A stretch of 63,852 bases of DNA from Hyphomicrobiales bacterium (GCA_900471515.1 UCFC01000044.1:1-63852), one strand, 5' to 3'; numbered from the stretch's first letter, positions 24,608 to 33,803 are shown. The notes: generated by a model not told the origin, from the sequence alone. Program-made: numbers and translations.

Positions 24608-26488
24608 GGCGAACTTGCCCTTGCCGCCATCAAACCTGGGGCCATCGAACTTGCCCTTGCCGCCCTCGAATTTGCCGCCCTCGAATTTCGGCTTGCCGGG
24701 CTTCTTGGTCCAGGGCCTGTCGTCCTGGCGCTCCGCGCCGGCCGGCCTGTCCTTGTTGAACTTGCCCTTCGGCTTGTCGCCCCGGAAGCGATCGTCGCCG
24801 CGCTCTTCGAAGGATTTCTTCGCGTAGGCAGGCTTGCTGAAATCCGGCGTGCCGTTCAGCCTGACCACGCGGATGCCGCGCTCCATCGTCTTGTTGGGGC
24901 CGAGCGCACCGAGAAAACCGTCGGCGCTGTCGGCCGCGATTTCCACGAAGGTTTCGTCCGGCTGCATCTTGATCGCGCCGATCTCGCGCTTGGTGAGATT
25001 GCCGTTGCGGCACAGCATCGGGATCAGCCAGCGCGGCTCGGCATTCTGTTTGCGGCCGACGGAAACCGAGAACCAGACGCTCGGGCCGAAGTCGTCGCGC
25101 GGTCCCTTCTGCGCCGGTGCGAATTCGCGTGCCTCGCCATTGTCGCGGCGCTTGCGGGCGCGGTCGTCCTGGACGGAAACCTCGATCAGGTCTTCCGGCG
25201 CCGACTGGTTGGCGCGGTAGAGGCGCACGAAGGCGGCGGCCAGCGTCTCGGCGCCGTGGCTGGCGATGAGTTTCTGCACCAGATCCTGTTCTTCGTCCTG
25301 CGGCCTGTCGGCAAAGATCGGATCGGCAAGCAGCCGCTCGTCGTCCCGCGCCATCACCTCTTCGGCGGAAGGCGGCCGTGCCCAGCTGGCGGCGATGCCG
25401 GCATTGTCGAGCAGGCGTTCGGCCTTGCGCCGCACGTTGAGCGGCACGATGAGCGCGCTGACGCCCTTGCGGCCTGCGCGGCCCGTGCGGCCGCTGCGGT
25501 GCAGCAGCGTTTCCGGATTCGTCGGCAGGTCGGCATGGACGACGAGATCGAGGCCCGGTAGGTCGATACCGCGCGCCGCCACGTCGGTCGCGATGCAGAC
25601 GCGCGCGCGCCCGTCGCGCATGGCCTGCAGCGCATGGCTGCGCTCGTTCTGCGTCAGCTCGCCCGACAGGGCCACGACATTGAAGTTGCGGTTGTGGAAC
25701 CGCGCCGTCAGGTGGTTGACGGCCGCGCGCGTCGAACAGAAGACGATCGCATTGCGCGCTTCGTAGTAGCGCAGCACGTTGATGATCGCGTTTTCGCGGT
25801 CGCTCGGCGAGACGACGAGCGCGCGATATTCGATATCGACATGCTGCTTTTCTTCCGCCTGCGTGGAAATGCGCACCGCGTCGCGCTGATAGCTCTTGGC
25901 GAGCTTGGCGATAGCTGCGGGCACCGTCGCGGAGAACATCAGCGTGCGGCGCTCGTCGGGTGCCGATTCCAGGATGAATTCCAGGTCTTCGCGGAAACCG
26001 AGATCAAGCATCTCGTCCGCCTCGTCGAGCACGACAGCCTTGAGATCGGCCATGTCGAGCGCATTGCGGCGGATATGGTCGCACAGGCGTCCCGGCGTGC
26101 CGACGACGATATGGGCGCCACGTTCCAGCGCCCGGCGCTCGCTGCGGATATCCATGCCGCCGACGCAGCTGACGATGACGGCGCCGGCCATTTCATAGAG
26201 CCATTCCAGCTCGCGCTTGACCTGCAGCGCCAGTTCGCGCGTCGGTGCGATCACCAGGGCAAGCGGGGCGGCCGCCGGCGCAAAGCGCTCGACGCCATCG
26301 AGCAGGGTCGGCGCAAGCGCCAGCCCGAAGGCGACGGTCTTGCCCGAGCCGGTCTGTGCGGAAACGAGAGCGTCGGAGGCGGCGAGCGCCGGGTCGAGCA
26401 TCGCCTTCTGGACAGGAGTGAGCTCGGTATAGCCGCGCTTCTGCAACGCCTTGGCGATCGCCGGAACGACGCCGTTATATTCAGTCAT
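24590..26488 (-). CDS. DEAD-box ATP-dependent RNA helicase with DbpA-like C-terminal domain
   Basis: The 632-aa protein has all helicase motifs: Q motif region (YTELTPVQ), AQTGSGKT, PTRELALQ, GTPGRLCDHI, VLDEADEMLDLGF, SAT, ATDVAARGIDLPG and HRSGRTGRAG. Residues ~470-555 resemble the DbpA/CsdA RNA-binding domain (LTKREIGAIKMQPDETFVEI). The last ~65 residues are a Lys/Gly-rich repetitive tail (GGKFEGG, GGKGKFDG). It probably remodels structured RNA in ribosome assembly or mRNA decay. Convergent with the hydrolase gene. Confidence 0.93.
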   Translation of the reverse strand: MTEYNGVVPAIAKALQKRGYTELTPVQKAMLDPALAASDALVSAQTGSGKTVAFGLALAPTLLDGVERFAPAAAPLALVIAPTRELALQVKRELEWLYEMAGAVIVSCVGGMDIRSERRALERGAHIVVGTPGRLCDHIRRNALDMADLKAVVLDEADEMLDLGFREDLEFILESAPDERRTLMFSATVPAAIAKLAKSYQRDAVRISTQAEEKQHVDIEYRALVVSPSDRENAIINVLRYYEARNAIVFCSTRAAVNHLTARFHNRNFNVVALSGELTQNERSHALQAMRDGRARVCIATDVAARGIDLPGLDLVVHADLPTNPETLLHRSGRTGRAGRKGVSALIVPLNVRRKAERLLDNAGIAASWARPPSAEEVMARDDERLLADPIFADRPQDEEQDLVQKLIASHGAETLAAAFVRLYRANQSAPEDLIEVSVQDDRARKRRDNGEAREFAPAQKGPRDDFGPSVWFSVSVGRKQNAEPRWLIPMLCRNGNLTKREIGAIKMQPDETFVEIAADSADGFLGALGPNKTMERGIRVVRLNGTPDFSKPAYAKKSFEERGDDRFRGDKPKGKFNKDRPAGAERQDDRPWTKKPGKPKFEGGKFEGGKGKFDGPRFDGGKGKFAKKKDR

Positions 26489-26586
26489 TTGTTCGATCTT
26501 TCGGAGCTGTCAGGCGCGTCAAGCGCCGTAGCCGGACTCGTCCGGCCGAAGAGTTGGGCCGTTCCTACTCGCTCCGGCTGCGAATG

Positions 26587-28443
26587 TCAAAGTGTCTCGC
26601 CACGCCATGTGTAGATGGCGATGCCGCCGGAGCGGCCGCGAAGTTTCGTCTCGAACGGCCCGGTCAGCCGCCCCGTCCGCAATGGAATGGCGTCGGGACC
26701 GGCGGCATCGAGCAGGCTGGCGCTGAGCGCAAGCTCGGCACCCCGGCTGGCGGCGACTTCCATGAGGCGCTGCGCGACATTCACGGTATCGCCCGTCGCG
26801 GTGATCTGCTGCCGGTCGCCGCTGCCGAGACGCGAGGCGACGATCGTGCCGCAATGGGCACCGAGCTTGAAGCCGATCTTCCTGCGGCGAAGCTCCGGAT
26901 GACCGGCAAGGAAGAGGCGGGTGCGCTCCGCCAGCCGTACGGCGCAGGCCGCAGCCCGGGCCGCATCGTCGCTTGCCGGTGCCGGCAGCCCGAACAGCAT
27001 CATGGCGCCGTCGCCCATGAAGCTCGTGATCGCCCCGCCGTGCTGGCGCGTCTCCTCGTCGATCAATTCGAAGAAGCTGCTGAGGATCTCCCGCACGGCA
27101 GCCGGCCCGACGGCCTCGCTAAGGCCGGTGAAGCCCGAAAGGTCGATGAAGACCACGGAGGCGTTCTGCCGCACAGGTTCGGCAAGGAAGGCCGGATCGC
27201 GCGCCAGCCATTCGCCGAGACCCGGCGCCTCGATGCGCTGCAGCCGCGCCGACTGGTCGGCGAAGTGCCGCGCGCGGCTGCGGTCGCGCCAGAGTTCGGC
27301 AGCGCCGAAAATCAGCGCCGGCGGCAGGCCCGCCGCAATCGGCAGGGCCGCGCTCAGCCAATAGCCGTTCGCAAAGGCCGCGAGGTTGAGCATAGCCCAG
27401 ACAATGACCGTCAGGCCGATGATGACGAAACCGAGCGCGCTTCTCCGCCACGCGATCAGCGCCACCAGCAGCATGGGCAGGATAACGGCGATGCCGGCAT
27501 CCGCCTGCCGCACCTTGTGGTCGCGCACCATGCCGTCGCCGGCGATCAGGTGGGTAATCGCCGTCGACATGACCTCGACACCCGGCAGAATGGGATCGAA
27601 CGGCGTCGGGAAGACGTCGCCGCCGCCCGTGACCGTCGCGCCGATCACAACCACCTTGCCGGTAACAGCATCTGCCGGCAGCTTGCCGTCGAGCGCATCG
27701 GCGGCGCTGAACGTGCGGATGCTGCCTGCCGGTCCGTAGAAGGTGAGCGGCAGGCGCTGGCCGGTATCGGTCGGAATGCGGTGAGCGCCGAGGCGGATGT
27801 CGTCCGTCTCGATCAAAGGTTCGGCGCCAAGCGCAATCGAGGCCGTCCGCAGGGGAAAGGCCGCATCCAGCCGGCCGGGTGCGCGCGAAAACAGCGGAAT
27901 GAAGCGCGGCACGCCGCTCTGGTCCGTTGCGACATTGACGATGCCGAGGGCTGCCGCGTCCTCAAAGCGCGGCTGCGGCAACAGAAGCTGCTGCGCCTCC
28001 GGAACCGCCGCCAGCGGATCTTCCGCGTTCGCCGTCACCGGCTGGAGACTTTGCGGGAAGGTTGCCGCGCCGGCAATGATGCTCGGTGTCGCCTTCAAGG
28101 CAGCGGCGAGCGCGGCATCCCCCTCCTCCGGCCCGGGATCGACAAGCAGAATGTCCAGCGCCAGCGCCTTCGGCTGCAGCGTGCCGATGGATGTCACGAG
28201 GTTGGCGAGCGTGGCGCGGCTCAGCGGGTAGCCGTGCGCTGCCGCCGTGCGGTCATCGATCGCGATGATGGAAACGATGTCGGGCGGCGTGCGAACCCCG
28301 GCGATCGTGCTGCGCAGGTCGGCCAGCGTCGCTTCCATTCGCTCCAGCGGGTCGAAGCCCGGCCGAAGGTGAAAATAGCCGAGCATCGCGCCCCACAGAC
28401 CGGCGAGCAGCAATGCGGTCACGGTCTGGAAGCGATGGTTCAT
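26587..28443 (-). CDS. CHASE2-domain class III adenylate/guanylate cyclase
   Basis: The 618-aa membrane protein has an N-terminal span, then a periplasmic CHASE2 sensor (residues ~30-310, with VSIIAIDDRTAAAHGYPLSR and ALALDILLVD). Three hydrophobic spans (~320-400) lead to a class III cyclase domain (~420-600). Metal-binding Asp residues are seen in VVFIDLSGFTG and SFMGDGAMMLF, and the transition-state Asn/Arg in GDTVNVAQRL. It turns ATP (or GTP) into the cyclic nucleotide. The start is 6 nt after the stop of the FecR-domain gene, so the two form an operon. Confidence 0.92.
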   Translation of the reverse strand: MNHRFQTVTALLLAGLWGAMLGYFHLRPGFDPLERMEATLADLRSTIAGVRTPPDIVSIIAIDDRTAAAHGYPLSRATLANLVTSIGTLQPKALALDILLVDPGPEEGDAALAAALKATPSIIAGAATFPQSLQPVTANAEDPLAAVPEAQQLLLPQPRFEDAAALGIVNVATDQSGVPRFIPLFSRAPGRLDAAFPLRTASIALGAEPLIETDDIRLGAHRIPTDTGQRLPLTFYGPAGSIRTFSAADALDGKLPADAVTGKVVVIGATVTGGGDVFPTPFDPILPGVEVMSTAITHLIAGDGMVRDHKVRQADAGIAVILPMLLVALIAWRRSALGFVIIGLTVIVWAMLNLAAFANGYWLSAALPIAAGLPPALIFGAAELWRDRSRARHFADQSARLQRIEAPGLGEWLARDPAFLAEPVRQNASVVFIDLSGFTGLSEAVGPAAVREILSSFFELIDEETRQHGGAITSFMGDGAMMLFGLPAPASDDAARAAACAVRLAERTRLFLAGHPELRRRKIGFKLGAHCGTIVASRLGSGDRQQITATGDTVNVAQRLMEVAASRGAELALSASLLDAAGPDAIPLRTGRLTGPFETKLRGRSGGIAIYTWRGETL

Positions 28444-28449
28444 GGTGTC

Positions 28450-28977
28450 TTACTGGCCGAGGCGTGCAAGAAGTGCCGCAGCGCGTTCGCCGGGCCAGGT
28501 GCGCACCGTCAGCGGGTCCGTCCCCCGCTCGACATCGACGCCCTCGCCTGGACCCAGCACCACTGCGGCGCCAGCCGGACGACGCACGCCGACGCGCCCG
28601 CGGGTGACGAGTACGGAGGTCGTGCCGCTTTTGACGTCGACGGCCCATTGCGTGCCCCGCACGGCGGCGATCGCCTGTGGCGTCACCACCTGGAAGCCAC
28701 CGCGATGCTGGGCGCTGTCGACATCGACGAGCACGGCCTTGCTGCGCAGGGACAATGAATCCGGGCTGCCGTCGCGATTGCGGTCGGTCAGCCTGAAGGA
28801 TGCCCCGCGTTCGGCGGTGATGCTGACGCCGCCCGGGCAACGGAAAACCTGGTTGCCGTTCGCCGCTCGCGAGATCGCACATCCGGCAGACTGGGCATTG
28901 GCTGCGCCTTCAGGCAGCAGGCCGATGATCAGCACAGCCGAAAACAGGCTGCGGGAGAATGCTGGCATGGCTTTCAT
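28450..28977 (-). CDS. Exported FecR-domain protein
   Basis: The 175-aa protein has a signal peptide ending near AANA. Its FecR-type domain has the hallmark QAIAAVRGTQWAVDVKSGTTSVLVTRGRVGV pattern, here in three parts over residues ~100-135, followed by GEGVDV. Periplasmic FecR domains often pass a signal to a membrane partner. With the CHASE2 cyclase six bases downstream, it probably tunes cyclic nucleotide production. Two cysteines (GCAIS, FRCPG) may form a disulfide. Confidence 0.85.
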   Translation of the reverse strand: MKAMPAFSRSLFSAVLIIGLLPEGAANAQSAGCAISRAANGNQVFRCPGGVSITAERGASFRLTDRNRDGSPDSLSLRSKAVLVDVDSAQHRGGFQVVTPQAIAAVRGTQWAVDVKSGTTSVLVTRGRVGVRRPAGAAVVLGPGEGVDVERGTDPLTVRTWPGERAAALLARLGQ

Positions 28978-29031
28978 GATCCGCCCCTCGTGACCGTCAG
29001 GTGCATTCCTGAATGCGCCGGATGGCCCATA

Positions 29032-29095
29032 CTAAAGCATGTCGCGCAAAAGTGTGCAGCGGTTTTGCGACCACGATCCCTATGCAAAAACTGGA
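29032..29095. repeat. Rhizobial intergenic hairpin repeat
   Basis: It begins CTAAAGCATGTCGCGC and contains CGCAAAA..TTTTGCG arms around GTGTGCAGCGG. The first 31 bases (29032-29062) are identical to 63822-63852 at the window's end. It lies between the FecR gene start and the citrate synthase stop. Confidence 0.7.
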
Positions 29096-29120
29096 AGTTG
29101 CGCAAGCCACCCGGAGAGCT

Positions 29121-30266
29121 TCAGCGTTCGGGGCCGGCCGGTGACGGACCGACATAACGGGCGCGCGGGCGGATCAGATGACCGCTCTCGATCTGCTCCA
29201 TCGCATGGGCGAGCCAGCCCGCCGTGCGTGCCAGGGCGAAGACGATGATCGGCGCCTCCTCGGGCAGGCCGAAGGCCGCGGTCATGGCCGCAAGCGCGAA
29301 ATCGACATTGACCTTCTCGCCCACCATCTCTTCTCCGGCCCGCTGCACGTCGAGGAAGACGGCCGGCATGTCGAAGGTCGAGAGCAGCACCTTGGCCCTT
29401 ACATCGCCGTCAGGATAAAGCTGGTGCCCGAAAGCGGCCGGTCTGCTTCCCCGCAGCAGCAGGCGGCGGATCGCCTGTTCGGCGCCAATGGTTGCGGCGG
29501 CCTCGGCAAGGGCATCGACGCTGCGCCAGGCCGAGCCATGCAGCGGTCCGGTCAGCGTCGCAAGGCCCGACAGAACGGCGGCAGACAGCGACGCACCCGT
29601 CGAAACCGTGACCCGCACCGCGAAGGCGGAAGCGTTGAGTTCGTGATCGGCGAGCATGACAAGCGCGATCCGCAGGCAATCGGCGGCATCGGGCCTGCCC
29701 CAGCACATGGCCAGGCGATGATGCAGGGGATGGTCCGCAGACCCTGGTGCCAACACGTCCGCAACGGCTGAAAGCACATTGCATGCCTCCGCCTGCAGGG
29801 CTGAGCGCGCACGCCCGAGCGATGGCAGGTCGGTGCCCGCCCGCCCGGCCAGCGCCAGAAGCGCTGCCTGGATGGAAGGCGAAGCCGGCTCCGGCGAAGC
29901 GTTCGGTGGGCAGGAAAAATTCTGCGCGTCCCACAGCAGGCGCGCCGTTTCTTCCAGCGTCGCATGAGCGGAGAGCGCCGCTGCGTCCTGCCCCCGATAG
30001 AGCAATCGTCCGGCCACGATGGTCGAGATCGACGAGGCCAGCACCGGATCGCCCCAGCGGATCGCTTCGGCGGCGACCGTCTCGCTCTTGCGCCGGCCGG
30101 CATGGCGCTCGGCAAGCCGTTTGACGTCGCTTTCCTGGTAGAGGCTGCGGCGCGGATCGGCCGGGTCGGCCTTGGCGCGGATGCGGCCGCGGCTGACATT
30201 GGCATAGAGCGTCTGCGGCTTGGTGCCGAGTTCGGCCAGTGCTTCCTCTGCCGTCAACCAGGTCAT
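29121..30266 (-). CDS. HTH-citrate synthase fusion protein
   Basis: A 381-aa protein with an N-terminal helix-turn-helix of MerR/excisionase type (TAEEALAELGTKPQTLYANVSRGRI then a SLYQESDVKRLAER tail; residues ~1-60). A citrate synthase fold follows. Catalytic positions look intact: ADHELNAS, TGPLHGSA, AFGHQLYPDGDVRA and NVDFALA (the Asp), then LARTAGWLAHAMEQ and RPRARYVGP. The ATG at 30266 starts the HTH and follows GAGGCAG. Divergent from a second citrate synthase gene, with a perfect palindrome between. It may bind DNA and act as enzyme or sensor; that is inferred. Confidence 0.85.
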   Translation of the reverse strand: MTWLTAEEALAELGTKPQTLYANVSRGRIRAKADPADPRRSLYQESDVKRLAERHAGRRKSETVAAEAIRWGDPVLASSISTIVAGRLLYRGQDAAALSAHATLEETARLLWDAQNFSCPPNASPEPASPSIQAALLALAGRAGTDLPSLGRARSALQAEACNVLSAVADVLAPGSADHPLHHRLAMCWGRPDAADCLRIALVMLADHELNASAFAVRVTVSTGASLSAAVLSGLATLTGPLHGSAWRSVDALAEAAATIGAEQAIRRLLLRGSRPAAFGHQLYPDGDVRAKVLLSTFDMPAVFLDVQRAGEEMVGEKVNVDFALAAMTAAFGLPEEAPIIVFALARTAGWLAHAMEQIESGHLIRPRARYVGPSPAGPER

Positions 30267-30278
30267 GACTGCCTCATG

Positions 30279-30314
30279 TTGATCGATTGCATCAAGATTG
30301 ACGTCAATCAAACT
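30279..30314. promoter_or_regulatory. Palindromic operator between divergent citrate synthase genes
   Basis: GATTGACGTCAATC (30296-30309) is a perfect 14-bp palindrome. It sits within TTGAT..ATCAA flanks in an AT-rich 84-bp divergent promoter region. The HTH-citrate synthase made next door is an obvious candidate ligand-responsive binder. Confidence 0.6.
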
Positions 30315-30350
30315 AGGACAGATCTTTGATCCGGTAAAGGAGAAAGACCC

Positions 30351-31439
30351 ATGAAAAACGGTTTGGAAGATGTCATTGCCGCTGAAACCCAGCTCTCGGA
30401 TGTCGACGGCGAAGCCGGCCGGCTGATCATCCGCGGCGTATCGCTGGATCATCTGGCCGGGCGCAGCACCTATGAGGATGTCGCCGCCCTGCTGCTGGAC
30501 GGCCTGATCGAGCCGCATCTCGACGCGGGCGAATTGCGCCGCCGGCTCGGCGAAGCGCGAACGGAGGTCTTCGTCCACGTGGAGGCTGCCGATTCGCGCC
30601 TGCTGGCGCTGCCGCCCGTCGATGCCATGCGCGCTCTCCTCGCCCGCCTGCCCGATGGCGAGGATATCGATACCGCACTTCGCCTGCTCGCAGCCCCTGC
30701 CGTCTTCCTGCCCGCGATGCTGCGCCTGCAGCGCGGCCAAAAGCCGGTCAGGCCCGATGCCGGCCTGCCGCAGTCGGCCGATATCCTGCGCATGCTCTCG
30801 GGCGCGGTAGCGAGCGCCGAGCAGGCCGCAGCCCTCGACACCTATCTCGTGACCATATCGGATCATGGCCTCAACGCCTCGACCTTCGCCTCGCGCGTCA
30901 TCGCCTCCACCCGCGCCGGCCTTACATCCTCGGTTCTGGCAGCGATCAGCGCCCTCAAGGGGCCGCTGCACGGCGGCGCACCGGGACCGGTGCTCGACAT
31001 GCTCGACGGTATCGGCAGCCAGGCCAATGCCGGTCCCTGGCTGCGGTCCGCGCTCGATCGCGGCGAACGGCTGATGGGTTTCGGCCATCGTATCTACCGC
31101 GTGCGCGATCCGCGTGCCGATGCCCTGAAAAACGCGCTGAAGCCGCTCGTCACTGCCGGCCAGGTCGATGCCGCCAGGATCGCGCTGGCCGAAGCCGTGG
31201 AGCAGGCCGCACTCGCCATTCTCAAGGAACGCAAGCCCGACCGGCCGCTGGATGTGAACGTGGAATTCTATACCGCGCTGCTGCTGGAAAGCCTCGGCTT
31301 TCCGCGCGAAGCCTTCACCGGCGTCTTCGCCATTGGCCGCACCGTCGGCTGGATTGCGCATGCCCGCGAACAGGCTTTGGAAGGCCGCCTCATCCGCCCG
31401 CGCTCCGTCTATGTCGGGCCGCTGCCGGAAGCGGCGTGA
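30351..31439 (+). CDS. Citrate synthase/methylcitrate synthase family protein
   Basis: A 362-aa citrate synthase fold without a DNA-binding extension. Conserved segments: SDHGLNASTFASRV, LKGPLHGGAPGPV, MGFGHRIYRVRDPRADAL, IGRTVGWIAHAREQ and RPRSVYVGP. At the catalytic Asp position (usually N-V-D-F-Y) it has NVEFYTA, Glu at residue 305. It may use another 2-oxo acid, or be a partner of the HTH paralogue opposite. GGAGAAAGACCC before the ATG fixes the start. Confidence 0.85.
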   Translation: MKNGLEDVIAAETQLSDVDGEAGRLIIRGVSLDHLAGRSTYEDVAALLLDGLIEPHLDAGELRRRLGEARTEVFVHVEAADSRLLALPPVDAMRALLARLPDGEDIDTALRLLAAPAVFLPAMLRLQRGQKPVRPDAGLPQSADILRMLSGAVASAEQAAALDTYLVTISDHGLNASTFASRVIASTRAGLTSSVLAAISALKGPLHGGAPGPVLDMLDGIGSQANAGPWLRSALDRGERLMGFGHRIYRVRDPRADALKNALKPLVTAGQVDAARIALAEAVEQAALAILKERKPDRPLDVNVEFYTALLLESLGFPREAFTGVFAIGRTVGWIAHAREQALEGRLIRPRSVYVGPLPEAA

Positions 31440-31481
31440 CGGAAAGAGAAAGGCCGCTCCCTCGCCCTGGAGGAAGCGGCC
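31440..31481 (-). terminator. Intrinsic terminator of pyrG
   Basis: Arms GGCCGCT-CCTC and GAGG-AGCGGCC (31452-31481, one mismatch) are followed on the minus strand by TTTCTCTTTCC. It lies 6 bp past the pyrG stop and also separates it from the convergent citrate synthase gene. Confidence 0.75.
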
Positions 31482-31487
31482 GATATT

Positions 31488-33116
31488 TCAGACCAGCCGG
31501 CTCTGTTCCGTCGCCGCTTCGATGAAGCTTGCAAAGAGCGGATGCGGGTCGAGCGGGCGGGATTTCAGTTCCGGATGGTACTGAACGCCGATGAACCACG
31601 GATGGTCAGGATATTCGACCGTCTCCGGCAGCACGCCGTCAGGCGACATGCCGGAGAAGACCAGGCCGCAATCCTCCAGCCGGTCCTTGTAGTCGATATT
31701 GACTTCGTAGCGGTGGCGGTGACGCTCGGAAATATCGGTCGAGCCGTAGATCTCCGAAATCTTCGTGCCCTTCTTCAGCACCGCCTTGTAGGCGCCAAGG
31801 CGCATCGTGCCGCCGAGATCGCCCGATGCCGTGCGCTTCTGCAGCTCGTTGCCCTTGACCCACTCGGTCATCAGGCCGACGACCGGCTCCGGCGTCGGGC
31901 CGAATTCGGTGGAAGAAGCGTTGGGAACGTCGGCAAGGTTGCGCGCCGCCTCGATGACGGCCATCTGCATGCCGAAACAGATGCCGAAATACGGCACCTT
32001 GCGCTCGCGGGCAAAACGCGCCGCATGGATCTTGCCTTCCGAACCGCGCTCGCCGAAGCCGCCGGGGACCAGAATGCCGTGGACCTTTTCGAGGTAAGGC
32101 GCCGGATCTTCCTTTTCGAAGACTTCCGACTCGATCCATTCGAGCTTGACCTTGACGCGGTTGGCGATGCCGCCGTGATGCAGCGCTTCGATCAGCGACT
32201 TATAGGCATCCTTGAGGCCGGTATATTTGCCGACGATCGCAATCGTCACCTCGCCTTCCGGCGTGCGGATACGGTTGCAGACCTCTTCCCACTGGTCGAG
32301 GCGCGGCTTGGGCGCCGGCTCGATGCCGAAGGCGGCCAGCACTTCGTCGTCGAGGCCTTCCTTGTGATAGGCCATCGGCACGTCGTAGATATTGGCAACG
32401 TCGAGCGCCTGGATGACGGCGGACGGGCGCACGTTGCAGAACAGCGACAGCTTGCGGCGTTCGGCCTCCGGGATTTCCCGGTCGGCGCGCACCAGCAGAA
32501 TGTCGGGGTGAATGCCGAGCGCCTGCAGCTCCTTGACGGAATGCTGCGTCGGCTTGGTCTTCAATTCGCCCGCTGCCGGAATATACGGCATCAGCGTCAG
32601 GTGGACGTAGATCGCGGTGCCGCGCGGCAGGTCGTTGCCGAGCTGGCGGATCGCCTCCATGAAGGGCATCGCCTCGATATCGCCGACCGTGCCGCCGATC
32701 TCGCAGATGACGAAATCGTAGTCGTCATTGCCTTCGGTGACGAAGTCCTTGATCTCGTTGGTGACGTGCGGAATGACCTGGACGGTCGCGCCGAGATAGT
32801 CGCCGCGGCGTTCCTTGTCGATGATGTTCTTGTAGATGCGGCCGGTGGTGATGTTGTCGGTCTTGGTCGCCGAGCGGCCGGTGAAGCGCTCGTAGTGGCC
32901 GAGATCGAGGTCGGTTTCCGCGCCGTCGTCGGTGACGAAGACTTCGCCGTGCTGGGTCGGGCTCATCGTGCCCGGATCCACGTTCAGATAGGGGTCGAGT
33001 TTGCGAAGCCGCACCCGATAACCACGGGCCTGCAACAACGCTCCGAGAGCTGCGGCCGCAATTCCTTTTCCGAGGGAAGAAACCACGCCGCCAGTGATGA
33101 ATACGTATCGCGCCAT
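31488..33116 (-). CDS. pyrG: CTP synthase
   Basis: The 542-aa enzyme aminates UTP to CTP using glutamine. N-terminal synthetase domain: ITGGVVSSLGKG, LDPYLNVDPGTMSP and CEIGGTVGDIE. C-terminal class I glutaminase: LVPGGFGERGSEGK, FGICFGMQMAVIE with the Cys nucleophile, and a final FIGVQYHPE with His/Glu. The ATG at 33116 begins the conserved MARYVFITGG; an upstream in-frame ATG adds 12 non-conserved residues. It follows secG and tpiA on the same strand, in the usual rhizobial order. Confidence 0.97.
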   Translation of the reverse strand: MARYVFITGGVVSSLGKGIAAAALGALLQARGYRVRLRKLDPYLNVDPGTMSPTQHGEVFVTDDGAETDLDLGHYERFTGRSATKTDNITTGRIYKNIIDKERRGDYLGATVQVIPHVTNEIKDFVTEGNDDYDFVICEIGGTVGDIEAMPFMEAIRQLGNDLPRGTAIYVHLTLMPYIPAAGELKTKPTQHSVKELQALGIHPDILLVRADREIPEAERRKLSLFCNVRPSAVIQALDVANIYDVPMAYHKEGLDDEVLAAFGIEPAPKPRLDQWEEVCNRIRTPEGEVTIAIVGKYTGLKDAYKSLIEALHHGGIANRVKVKLEWIESEVFEKEDPAPYLEKVHGILVPGGFGERGSEGKIHAARFARERKVPYFGICFGMQMAVIEAARNLADVPNASSTEFGPTPEPVVGLMTEWVKGNELQKRTASGDLGGTMRLGAYKAVLKKGTKISEIYGSTDISERHRHRYEVNIDYKDRLEDCGLVFSGMSPDGVLPETVEYPDHPWFIGVQYHPELKSRPLDPHPLFASFIEAATEQSRLV

Positions 33117-33202
33117 GGGAGTCACCGGATACCTTTTCAAAAACGATTCCACCAGCCCAAAAATTCTTTTCCAGAATTTTTGGCGCCGAGATGAAATCCG
33201 GA

Positions 33203-33236
33203 CAAAAGAAAACCGGCAGACCCGAGGGCCTGCCGG
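33203..33236 (-). terminator. Intrinsic terminator of secG
   Basis: CCGGCAG (33213-33219) and CTGCCGG (33230-33236) form a 7-bp stem. On the minus strand it is followed by TTTTCTTTTG, a typical U-rich tail, between secG and pyrG. Confidence 0.8.
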
Positions 33237-33257
33237 CGGTTCATTTTCTGGACCGGC

Positions 33258-33803
33258 TTATTGTCCCGTGGGGACGCCGGAAGGCTGCGCCGGCGCGGTC
33301 GCGGCCGGAGCTTCCGGCTGGGCCGGAGCCGCTGTCGTCGGAGCGGCCGGAGCAGTCGCCGCAGGAGCGTTTGCAGCCGGTGCCTGAGTTGCGGGAGCCT
33401 GAGCGGCCGGTGCCTGCGCTGCAGGCGCTGGCGTTGCCGGCGCGGCGGCGCCGCTGTTCGGAATGCCGCTATTGTCGGTCGGCTGGGCCGGAGCGGGCGT
33501 GCTGCCGCCGCCAAGCGAATCGAGAATGCCGTTGCCCTGCCCGCTCGTTGCCGGAATGCGGTCGAGAATGTCGGTCGGGCGGCTTTCGTAACGGGTCAGG
33601 ATGCCGAGGCCGAGCGAGGTGAGGAAGAACAGCGTCGCCAGGATCGCCGTCGTGCGCGTCAGCGCATTGGCCGTGCCGCGGGCCGACATGAAGCCCGATC
33701 CGCCGCCGATGCCGAGGCCGCCGCCTTCGGAGCGCTGGATGAGCACGACGCCGACGAGCGCGAGCACGATCATGAGATGGATGACAATCAATACTGTCTG
33801 CAT
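33258..33803 (-). CDS. secG: Preprotein translocase subunit SecG
   Basis: The 181-aa protein has the two SecG membrane spans (TVLIVIHLMIVLALVGVVL and ILATLFFLTSLGLGIL). The conserved loop QRSEGGGLGIGGGSGFMSARG lies between them, broken here as QRSEGGGLG and GGGSGFMS. It belongs to the SecYEG export channel. After residue ~80 comes a long Ala/Pro-rich tail (PAAQAPAAQAPAT pattern), common in rhizobial SecG and probably cytoplasmic and disordered. It lies between tpiA and pyrG. Confidence 0.95.
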   Translation of the reverse strand: MQTVLIVIHLMIVLALVGVVLIQRSEGGGLGIGGGSGFMSARGTANALTRTTAILATLFFLTSLGLGILTRYESRPTDILDRIPATSGQGNGILDSLGGGSTPAPAQPTDNSGIPNSGAAAPATPAPAAQAPAAQAPATQAPAANAPAATAPAAPTTAAPAQPEAPAATAPAQPSGVPTGQ

